In this document: positions 57,593-64,000 of the stretch, in pieces
Position numbering within the stretch: the stretch's first letter is position 1
Layout of the letters: every line of letters begins with the position of its first letter
Assembly: GCF_024498295.1 (NCBI RefSeq)
Contig: NZ_CP101827.1
Coordinates: 310,001-374,000 of the forward strand
DNA from: Thermocaproicibacter melissae
GTDB lineage: Bacteria > Bacillota > Clostridia > Oscillospirales > Acutalibacteraceae
Reading direction: 5' to 3'
Length of the DNA: 64,000 nt
Position numbers and translations under genes: made by a program
Notes under the pieces: model-generated
What the model saw: only the letters and a program-made list of their open reading frames with translations
Told to the model about the DNA's origin: nothing
Database searches by the model: none

Positions 57593-58972
57593 ATGAGAAT
57601 CCAAACGTACCGAAAATATTTCGGAGATATGCAATTTTACAAAAAAGCCTTTATGATTGGAATTCCTGTCATGCTCCAAGCTCTCCTGCAAAGCCTGATT
57701 TCGCTGATTAACAGCTTTATGGTGTCGGGGCTGGGAGACGTCAAGATGTCCGGTGTAAATATTTCCGGACAAGTCTTATATATCTTTATCATTTTGCAAA
57801 ATGCGATTTGCACGTCGGGAGGAATTTTTCTTACACAGTTTTCAGGGGCGAAGGATAAGGAAGGGATGCGGCAGGCCTTTGCATTTAAGCTGATAACCTC
57901 TTTCTCCTTGTCCATTGTTTATTTTCTTGTGACGATGGTTTTTACAAGAAAAGTTCTGGGACTCATGGTTATAGGGAACAAACAAGCGAATTTTATCCTA
58001 GACTATGCAGAAGAATACATGTTTTTAATGGGATTTGTCGGAGTGCAAATGATTATTTCCTATATTTTCGCAACTTGTTACCGGGAGATAGGGAAGGTAA
58101 AAGTTCCTCTGATAATCTCGGTGTCTGCTGCAGTCATCAATGCTTTCTTATGTTGGGTACTGATTTACGGGAATTTGGGTATGCCGAGACTGGAAGTAAA
58201 GGGCGCAGCGTATGCCGCCATTATTGCGAATACCATAGAAATGCTTTTATTTGTCGGTTATACCGTGAAAGATAAACCGGACTTTGTTGACATGTCTGTT
58301 CTCAAGCGGATTGATTGGAAACTGTTTGGAGAAATCCTCCGAAAAGGTTCCATGATTATCCTCTCGCAGCTAATGTTTGTTGCGTCGGAAACCATTGCGT
58401 CGGCGGTTTATAATAGCAGAGGCGGGGCCGATGTTGTTTCCGGCATAGCAGCAAGCTTTGCCATTTCAAACTTGTTGTCCTCATCCTATACTGGCATTAC
58501 CACAGCGGCGGGTGTCATCATAGGAAAATCCCTCGGCAGCAATCAACTAGACCGCGCCAGACAGGAAAAAGTATGGATGCTGTCTGCAGCAGTGGTATTT
58601 GGGTTGTTTTTGTGCTTAGGCTGTTTTGGCGCTTCGGCACTTGTACCGATTGTATTTGTCAGTCTGAGTCAGAATGCGCAGAATATCTGCAAAGGCATGG
58701 TGATGCTGATTGCAGTGCTGATACCGTTATGGACTTATATCAATGTCCAACTGGCTATTTTGCGTGCGGGCGGTGATACACAGGTCTGCATGTGGGTAGA
58801 CGGCGGAACAGCCGCAGTGATGATTCCGATGCTGTTCCTTATGGCCGCCTTTACGAATTGGAGCCCGATTATCATGTATCTGGCAGCAAAATCCTTGGAT
58901 ATTGGCAAAATTATGGTGGCCAATTACGCATTGAAAAAAGAGAGATGGGTAGTGAATCTTTCTACGCAATAA
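57593..58972 (+). CDS. MATE-family efflux transporter
   Basis: Twelve-span membrane transporter of 459 residues. It has two homologous halves, with GIPVMLQALLQSLISLINSF in span 1 and GSMIILSQLMFVASE in span 7. MATE proteins export drugs or metabolites using Na+ or H+. Start chosen at ATG 57593 with AGGAGAG upstream; an earlier in-frame ATG at 57548 lacks one. Divergent from the AraC gene across 127 AT-rich bp that carry both promoters. Confidence 0.92.
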   Translation: MRIQTYRKYFGDMQFYKKAFMIGIPVMLQALLQSLISLINSFMVSGLGDVKMSGVNISGQVLYIFIILQNAICTSGGIFLTQFSGAKDKEGMRQAFAFKLITSFSLSIVYFLVTMVFTRKVLGLMVIGNKQANFILDYAEEYMFLMGFVGVQMIISYIFATCYREIGKVKVPLIISVSAAVINAFLCWVLIYGNLGMPRLEVKGAAYAAIIANTIEMLLFVGYTVKDKPDFVDMSVLKRIDWKLFGEILRKGSMIILSQLMFVASETIASAVYNSRGGADVVSGIAASFAISNLLSSSYTGITTAAGVIIGKSLGSNQLDRARQEKVWMLSAAVVFGLFLCLGCFGASALVPIVFVSLSQNAQNICKGMVMLIAVLIPLWTYINVQLAILRAGGDTQVCMWVDGGTAAVMIPMLFLMAAFTNWSPIIMYLAAKSLDIGKIMVANYALKKERWVVNLSTQ

Positions 58973-59024
58973 CGAATACGAGACACTAAAATATAGGTTT
59001 TCTCCTCTTAAACAGGTAAAATAG

Positions 59025-59070
59025 AAAGCCGCATGAAACAGCTTTTTATAGGTTGTCTCATGCGGTCTTT
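59025..59070 (+). terminator. Terminator after the MATE gene
   Basis: AAAGCCGCATGA (59025-59036) pairs with TCATGCGGTCTTT (59058-59070) with one bulged base. Fourth terminator with the CCGCATGA core. Confidence 0.7.
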
Positions 59071-59178
59071 CTATTGCGTAAAATATATATGGTAAGCAAT
59101 ATAAACCAAAATGACAACTTTTGATACATTGAAGGAAAGGGCACCATCGGTTTAATTATCTGCTCAATCATAGAGATT

Positions 59179-59367
59179 ATGCTCGTGAATAAGATGAAAT
59201 TTGGAGGCTTGCTGTTTCCACTTGCAACATTTATCTTCTTCCTCTGGGAGTATGTTACCAAATCAGATATATTGATTCCATTCCTGCTGTTCACAGTACT
59301 GACAATTGTTTATCTCATTGCATATGTGGTAAAAAAAACAAAGAGTAATCAAGGAATAGGCGCTTAA
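59179..59367 (+). CDS. Possible small membrane protein (62 aa)
   Basis: 62 residues with two hydrophobic spans (about 9-24 and 31-51) and a basic tail (VVKKTKSNQGIGA). The same frame is open for another 28 codons upstream with hydrophobic content (KGTIGLIICSIIEI) but without ATG, so the true start may be a rare codon or the gene may be a 5'-truncated relic. No ribosome site. Nothing else is seen between the MATE terminator and the terminator at 59442-59466. Confidence 0.4.
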   Translation: MLVNKMKFGGLLFPLATFIFFLWEYVTKSDILIPFLLFTVLTIVYLIAYVVKKTKSNQGIGA

Positions 59368-59441
59368 AAGGCCTTTATTCCGCAAATGGGCAGAATTATC
59401 GAGCATCCTGCTTATCGGTAAGAGCCCCCTTGCGTAAAAAA

Positions 59442-59466
59442 GAGTCTTCGGATGTTCCGAAGACTC
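59442..59466. terminator. Terminator, bidirectional
   Basis: Perfect 11-bp stem GAGTCTTCGGA (59442-59452) / TCCGAAGACTC (59456-59466) with A-run before and T-run after. It could also end minus-strand transcription coming from the polysaccharide genes. Confidence 0.8.
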
Positions 59467-59579
59467 CTTTTTATGTTGTCTTAAATCACTTGCGTTGATT
59501 GAATATGCCTAAATAAAAAATATATCCAACGGGGTGAATTTTTATTTGTTGAAATTCAGCCAAGCTAAGAAAAACGTAA

Positions 59580-60896
59580 TTATAAAAGCTCGATGTTGGA
59601 ACGGTCCTTGACGTCCTTCATGGCATTGCGGGTATCGAACACTGCCTGCGAAAGCTTCTGAATCCTGTTGTAATCGAAGCAGGAATGTGCGGTGCAGATG
59701 ACAACGATATCCGCTTCTTTCAGCATCTCGTCTGTCAGTTCTTTCGCGCCGACACAAGTTTCGCCCTTGTAGCGGTACTCCGGAATATACGGATCGTAAT
59801 AGGTCGTTTGTGCGCCCTGTTGCTTGAACAGGTCAATGACGTTCAGAGCCGGGCTTTCCCGGTAATCGTCAATGTCCGCCTTATAAGCGACGCCGAGAAC
59901 AAGCACCTTGGAGCCGTTCAGGGCCTTCTTCTTTTTATTCAGAACCGACATGACACGCTGCACCACATACTCGGGCATTCCGGTGTTGATTTCGCCGGAG
60001 GTTTCAATCAGGCGTGTGTGGTAATTAAACTCTCTGGCTTTCCAAGTCAGGTAGAACGGGTCAAGCGGAATGCAGTGTCCGCCGAGGCCCGGCCCCGGAT
60101 AGAAGGCTTGGAAGCCGTACGGCTTCGTCTTGGCGGCCTCGATGACCTCCCAGACATTGATTCCCATGCGGTGGCAGATGATGGCCATTTCGTTTGCAAG
60201 GCCGATGTTGATGTTGCGGTAAGTATTTTCCAGCAGCTTTTCCATTTCCGCAACGGCGGGAGAAGAAACTTCAAACACACCGCCGGCCAGAACACTGCGG
60301 TAGAGAGCCGCCGCAACCTCCGTGGAATCCTTTCCGACGCCACCGACAACCTTCGGGGTGTTCTTTGTCTTGTATTGCTTGTTGCCGGGGTCCACACGCT
60401 CCGGTGAAAAGGCGAGATAGAAGTCTTTCCCGCATTTCAGGCCGCTTGATTCCAGAATCGGTTTCAGCAGTTCTTCCGTGGTTCCCGGGTAAGTGGTGGA
60501 TTCCAAAATGATAACCATGCCGGGATGAACGTACTTCGCCACAGATTCCGTGGAGCCCTTTACATAGCTGATATCCGGCTGCTGATACTTGTCGAGCGGA
60601 GTCGGCACGCAAATGGCAACGGCATCCACATCCTTGATGAATGAGAAATCTGAGGTCGCGGAAAGTTTTCCGCTTTCCACCATTTTCTTGAGCGTATCGT
60701 CGACGATATCGCCGATGTAGTTATGGCCGGCATTTACGGCATTCACCTTTTTGGTCTGCACATCGAAACCGATGGTCTTGTAGCCGGCATTTGCAAACTC
60801 TACCGCAAGCGGCAGACCCACATAGCCGAGACCGACGATTCCGACTACCGCAGACTTATCTTTAATTTTTCCCAGAAGTTCCGATTTGATATCCAT
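59580..60896 (-). CDS. Nucleotide-sugar dehydrogenase (UDP-HexNAc 6-dehydrogenase type)
   Basis: Oxidises C6 of a UDP-N-acetylhexosamine to the uronate with two NAD. The 438-residue protein has the N-terminal motif GIVGLGYVGLPLAVEF (near 19-34), VPTPLDKYQQPD near 96, the EVSSPAVAEMEKLLENTYRNINIGLANE helix region, and the catalytic Cys in GPGLGGHCIPLDPFYL near 265. It most resembles the WbpA/TviB group (UDP-GlcNAc or UDP-GalNAc); the exact sugar cannot be read. It follows the DegT aminotransferase gene on the same strand, a pairing seen in pathways to amino-uronic acids. Confidence 0.9.
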   Translation of the reverse strand: MDIKSELLGKIKDKSAVVGIVGLGYVGLPLAVEFANAGYKTIGFDVQTKKVNAVNAGHNYIGDIVDDTLKKMVESGKLSATSDFSFIKDVDAVAICVPTPLDKYQQPDISYVKGSTESVAKYVHPGMVIILESTTYPGTTEELLKPILESSGLKCGKDFYLAFSPERVDPGNKQYKTKNTPKVVGGVGKDSTEVAAALYRSVLAGGVFEVSSPAVAEMEKLLENTYRNINIGLANEMAIICHRMGINVWEVIEAAKTKPYGFQAFYPGPGLGGHCIPLDPFYLTWKAREFNYHTRLIETSGEINTGMPEYVVQRVMSVLNKKKKALNGSKVLVLGVAYKADIDDYRESPALNVIDLFKQQGAQTTYYDPYIPEYRYKGETCVGAKELTDEMLKEADIVVICTAHSCFDYNRIQKLSQAVFDTRNAMKDVKDRSNIELL

Positions 60897-60905
60897 AAGC
60901 TTTTC

Positions 60906-60939
60906 CTCTATTCTTTCTTATTTTCTCTATTCTTTCTTA
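60906..60939. repeat. Short 19-bp tandem duplication
   Basis: CTCTATTCTTTCTTA occurs at 60906-60920 and again at 60925-60939, a 19-bp period. It lies between the aminotransferase stop and the dehydrogenase start and, on the minus strand, places GAATAGAGGAAAAG purines upstream of the start codon. Confidence 0.8.
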
Positions 60940-62064
60940 AATCTTATTCAAAATAGAGCAGATTTCATCAATAACGTCATCCGAAATATAGCCGTGCATA
61001 GGCAGACTAAACACGGTATCCGCCAATTTCTCCGCGACCGGAAGATCGCCCCTACGGTAGCCGAGCGGCTCATAGACCTTCTGAAGATGAAGCGGTTTCG
61101 GGTAGTAAATCATGCAGGGAATTCCCGCTGCTTTCAAAGCATCCATAGCTTTTGCCCGTTCCGCGGAGTCTTTTGCCCTAAGCGTGTAGTAGCCGTAGCT
61201 GGAGGTAAACCCTTCCCGCTCCTGAGGAACGACAAAGCGGTCTTTGAGCTTTTCGTTGTATCGTTTTGCCGCGCGTCTGCGGTGTTCATTCTCTTCATCA
61301 AACGCGTGCAACTTCGGCAGAAGAATCGCAGCCTGCAGAGTATCCAGCCGTGCGTTCAAGCCAATGCGGACGTTGTCGTATTTCATAGTGCCTTTGCCAT
61401 GGACCCGCAGCGACGTCAGCAAGCGGTAAGTTTCCTCATCGTCCGTGAACACCGCGCCACCGTCGCCGTAGCAGCCGAGCGCTTTGGCCGGGAAGAAGCT
61501 CGTCCCGGAGCAATCTCCGAACGAACAGGCTTTTCGTTCGCCGATGGCACCGCCGAAGCCCTGTGCGGCATCTTCCAACAGAAACAGGCCGTTCTTGCGG
61601 CAAATCTCCTCAATACGGGGAAAATCTGCCGGATGGCCGAACAGGTCAACCGCAATGACCGCTTTTGGCCTAAGTTTCCCTTCGCGCTTAACTTTTTCAA
61701 TCTGCTCCTCCAGAGAAGCGGGGTCCAGATTGAAAATATCCTCCTCGGAATCGCAGAAAACCGGTGTAGCGCCCGTAAGGCTGACCACCTCGGCACTCGC
61801 GAAAAAGGTAAACGCCGGCACAAAAACTGCGTCCCCCTTGCCGATGCCTTTTGCCATGAGGGGCAGCAGCAATGCAGCGGTTCCGCTGCTTGTCGCCACG
61901 CAGTATTTTCTGCCTGTATACTCGCAAAGCTCATGTTCCAGCTGCTCCACCTGAGGACCTGAAATAAAATGCGCTTCCGAAAGTACCGCAGCAATCTGCG
62001 CATCAATTTCCTTCTTCAGGTGGCGGTACTGGGCGCCGAGGTCATTAAATTCAATTTTGCCCAT
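60937..62064 (-). CDS. DegT/DnrJ/EryC1/StrS-family aminotransferase
   Basis: PLP-dependent sugar aminotransferase of 375 residues. It has the N-terminal FNDLGAQYRHLKKEID, SGTAALLL near 60, the cofactor Asp in LLEDAAQGFGG near 165, and the Schiff-base Lys in FFPAKALGCYGDGG near 190. With the preceding-type dehydrogenase it would make an amino-N-acetyl-uronic acid (as WbpE does after WbpA and WbpB in Pseudomonas). No WbpB-like oxidase is in the window. GGAGGAAAA precedes ATG 62064. The 218 bp upstream hold nothing I can name. Confidence 0.9.
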   Translation of the reverse strand: MGKIEFNDLGAQYRHLKKEIDAQIAAVLSEAHFISGPQVEQLEHELCEYTGRKYCVATSSGTAALLLPLMAKGIGKGDAVFVPAFTFFASAEVVSLTGATPVFCDSEEDIFNLDPASLEEQIEKVKREGKLRPKAVIAVDLFGHPADFPRIEEICRKNGLFLLEDAAQGFGGAIGERKACSFGDCSGTSFFPAKALGCYGDGGAVFTDDEETYRLLTSLRVHGKGTMKYDNVRIGLNARLDTLQAAILLPKLHAFDEENEHRRRAAKRYNEKLKDRFVVPQEREGFTSSYGYYTLRAKDSAERAKAMDALKAAGIPCMIYYPKPLHLQKVYEPLGYRRGDLPVAEKLADTVFSLPMHGYISDDVIDEICSILNKI

Positions 62065-62282
62065 TGGCTATTTTTCCTCCTTCAAGCCGTTTTCGGATTA
62101 GTAGTTCCATTCCAGACCCGGACGGTCGATATAATCCAAACCGTTTGCACAATGAATTACGACTACAAGTAAAATGCACAGACCCCGGACCGCTTGCCAG
62201 TAGTTATCCCGAACACCCTTTGAAGGAATGATTTGTAGATTCTTGATTAGACATCAGCTTTTATGGGAAAGAATATCATACG

Positions 62283-63569
62283 TTAGACCTTTCTAGAATC
62301 AGAGATGTTACTGTTAATATAGTAAAGCAAATAGGGAAAAGCGATAACGGAGGAAATCGCCACCACGGAAAGTGTGGCGACTGCGGCTCCATTTGGCCCC
62401 ATATACGGAATCAAAACCATATCTAAAAGGATATTGCAAATTCCGGAAATAATGCTTACAACTAAATTTACCTTTACTTTTCTTAGCATCGCCAGAATAT
62501 TCCCGCAAGGGATACGGAATGAAGCGGATATAAAATAACTGAACGATAGGATACGGAACGGTATTACGGCGTCCAGATATTCCTGTCCCCAAAGAATGGA
62601 GATGATATAAGGCGCGAAAATAACCAGCAAAAGACTGATGAACGCGTTTACAAGAAGTAGGGCCTTTAGCATTGAGTAGTATTTTTGCTTGATCCAGTCA
62701 AAATTTTGATTTTGTTCCGCAAAATACGGATAAATAAAAACCATGATGCTCGATGGTATAAAAACCATAGCGTTCGGGATAGTTGTGGCAACCTTGTAAA
62801 CTGCCACTGTGACAGAGTCTTTTATATAAAGACCGATTAAAGCAATATCAATCAGATAAAGCAAAGATGAAATGGAGTTACTCAGACATGCGATAATAGA
62901 ATACTTTAAGATGCCCCTTTTTTGACTTGAATAAAGTTTTTGCACACCGCGCATCTTCTGGAAATCATACTTGCAGAAACGGATTCCAATGATAATTGAC
63001 AGCGAAAATGCAAAATACCTCCCCAGAATTGTGCCGGTAATTCCGTAAAAATAAGCACCAGAGCAGGCAAAAAGGAAGTACAAAATGGTATTGATATTCA
63101 TCAGTCTTGCGTATTCCTTGTTCTTTTTGCGGATTCTCAAAAGAATCGCAATGTAATTAAACACATAGTCGAACAAGGGAAGCAGCATCAGCTCGCAGAT
63201 ATACGGTGCCGATTCCGGGATAGATATATTTACGAACCTGCCATACAAAAAAATAAAGGTTGAAATCAGGAGGTTAAAAATGAGTCCGGCAGTCAACCCA
63301 AACCTGAAGTAGGATTCCTTCTCTTCATCCGGCCTCTTTTCGGAGCCGAACTGCAGAACTCCGCTAATTAGGCCCATCCCTGAAAAAAGCAGGAAAAGAG
63401 AATACTGGTTATAAGCATAGCTAAATATTCCGTAATTGGTTTTACTGAGGAACCGAACAATAAGAATGTTTGTCACAAAAGAAATCAGATAATTAAGAAT
63501 GTTGGTTCCCATGATGTGGAAAAGGCCTTTTTGTAGCAGAGTTTTCAAGCGATTAACGTATTTATCCAT
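62283..63569 (-). CDS. Polysaccharide flippase (Wzx/MATE-like MVF superfamily)
   Basis: Integral membrane protein of 428 residues with about 12-14 spans. It has the usual beginning of O-antigen/exopolysaccharide flippases (TNILNYLISFVTNILIVRFL, then NYGIFSYAYNQYSLF). It moves lipid-linked repeat units across the membrane. Start chosen at ATG 63569, overlapping the previous gene by 8 bp; a TTG at 63581 is the alternative. Cluster partner of the sugar-modifying genes downstream. Confidence 0.88.
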   Translation of the reverse strand: MDKYVNRLKTLLQKGLFHIMGTNILNYLISFVTNILIVRFLSKTNYGIFSYAYNQYSLFLLFSGMGLISGVLQFGSEKRPDEEKESYFRFGLTAGLIFNLLISTFIFLYGRFVNISIPESAPYICELMLLPLFDYVFNYIAILLRIRKKNKEYARLMNINTILYFLFACSGAYFYGITGTILGRYFAFSLSIIIGIRFCKYDFQKMRGVQKLYSSQKRGILKYSIIACLSNSISSLLYLIDIALIGLYIKDSVTVAVYKVATTIPNAMVFIPSSIMVFIYPYFAEQNQNFDWIKQKYYSMLKALLLVNAFISLLLVIFAPYIISILWGQEYLDAVIPFRILSFSYFISASFRIPCGNILAMLRKVKVNLVVSIISGICNILLDMVLIPYMGPNGAAVATLSVVAISSVIAFPYLLYYINSNISDSRKV

Positions 63570-64000
63570 TTTTCTTATCAAAATAGAGTTTCAAAGCCGA
63601 CAGTACAGACAGTACCTGTGCTTTTTCCGTTGCATTGCCGCGTGTATACATCATTTTCATATCCTCCAACAATTGCGCTCCCATTCCATAAGTTTCAATG
63701 TTATCGGCAAAGTAAGAATCCATGAATTCCTTTACTTGCGCCTTGTGAAAATACCACAGATCGTACGGATTCATATTTACAGGCAGCGTCAGGTCAGACT
63801 TTATGCCTAGCATTTTCGTCAGTTTTGCAGGACCTCGCCTGATAATATGAATAAGTGCAACTTTAAGTTTGCTGTCCGTTATTTTTGCGTTGATTGTTTC
63901 CCATTTGAACTGAGCCGCATCCGGATATTTCTTCACGATCCACTTTTTATAGATATTATGTTGAAACCGCATATTCAGCGGGATGCTAAGGCAGTATTCA
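63562..64000 (-). CDS. Asparagine-synthase-like protein, C-terminal part (5' end outside window)
   Basis: The frame is open to the window edge, giving about 146 residues of the C-terminus. The beginning (SIPLNMRFQHNIYKKWIVKK, then YPDAAQFKWE) resembles the C-terminal part of asparagine-synthase-like amidotransferases found in exopolysaccharide clusters, where they may amidate sugar carboxylates. That would fit a uronic acid made by the neighbouring dehydrogenase. The rest has no motif I recognise and the catalytic domains lie outside the window, so the call is tentative. Confidence 0.5.
   Translation of the reverse strand, partial: EYCLSIPLNMRFQHNIYKKWIVKKYPDAAQFKWETINAKITDSKLKVALIHIIRRGPAKLTKMLGIKSDLTLPVNMNPYDLWYFHKAQVKEFMDSYFADNIETYGMGAQLLEDMKMMYTRGNATEKAQVLSVLSALKLYFDKKNG

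Noticed and set aside
59058-59294. 78-codon minus-strand ORF
   Set aside because: It overlaps the plus-strand small membrane ORF and a terminator stem, and lacks a ribosome site. Its hydrophobic part mirrors the opposite strand.
60906-60939. Tandem 19-bp duplication as a phase-variable repeat
   Set aside because: Only about two copies, located in a gap and not in coding sequence; polymerase slippage relics of this size are common.

Overview
The window looks like the chromosomal replication-origin neighbourhood of a Clostridia-type Firmicute. The gene order dnaA-dnaN-rlbA(S4)-recF-remB-gyrB-gyrA on one side, and rpmH-rnpA-yidD-yidC-khpB(jag)-mnmE-mnmG-rsmG-noc-parA-parB on the other, is the classic low-GC Gram-positive arrangement. 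Rubrerythrin, CpXC and DUF554 proteins and a domain-permuted GH3 beta-glucosidase of the kind known from Ruminococcus albus point to an anaerobic gut or fermenter lineage near Ruminococcaceae/Oscillospirales. That placement is inference. Genes left of about 24.7 kb are mostly on the minus strand and genes right of about 25.3 kb mostly on the plus strand, so transcription runs away from a putative oriC between dnaA and rpmH.

Layout. 0-5 kb: end of galK, galE, an acidic hypothetical, CpXC, DUF554 and rubrerythrin. 5-10 kb: a four-gene minus-strand operon (ABC ATPase, ABC-2 permease, GldG-like auxiliary protein, DUF4340 protein). 10-13 kb: DUF1015, NUDIX hydrolase and an LprI-like lipoprotein. 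13-25 kb: the gyr/rec/dna block, with three consecutive YcxB-like membrane proteins between gyrB and gyrA and two tandem zinc-ribbon membrane proteins between remB and gyrB. 24.7-25.35 kb: the candidate oriC, with an array of GCACAA-containing DnaA-box-like sites. 25-35 kb: the ribosomal/RNase P/membrane-insertion/tRNA-modification genes, Noc and ParAB, with two parS sites. 35-40 kb: serS, acyl-ACP thioesterase, guaB and three tRNAs (Met, Glu, Val).

40-64 kb is accessory and mosaic. It holds an SOS cassette (lexA-dinB-88 aa protein-SRAP peptidase) and a decayed nucleotidyltransferase remnant. A CoA-transferase and AtuA-family genes follow, whose AtuA member is cut at 45.68 kb at exactly the point where a GH3 gene on the opposite strand is also cut. 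Then come the permuted GH3, a glycosyltransferase, a YyaL-type protein, a hydrolase/MarR pair with two matching inverted-repeat operators, a divergent AraC/MATE efflux pair, and the start of a surface-polysaccharide cluster (UDP-HexNAc dehydrogenase, DegT aminotransferase, Wzx-like flippase, asparagine-synthase-like end).

Working together: the origin-proximal core supplies replication initiation, supercoiling, origin segregation and nucleoid occlusion. The SOS cassette, MarR/hydrolase and AraC/MATE pairs are self-contained regulatory modules. The strongest unexplained signals are the repeated motifs at the origin (GCACAA, GTTGAAAA), the YcxB trio inside the gyrase operon, the double truncation at 45.68 kb, the SOS cassette with its atypical LexA, and a recurring terminator stem.
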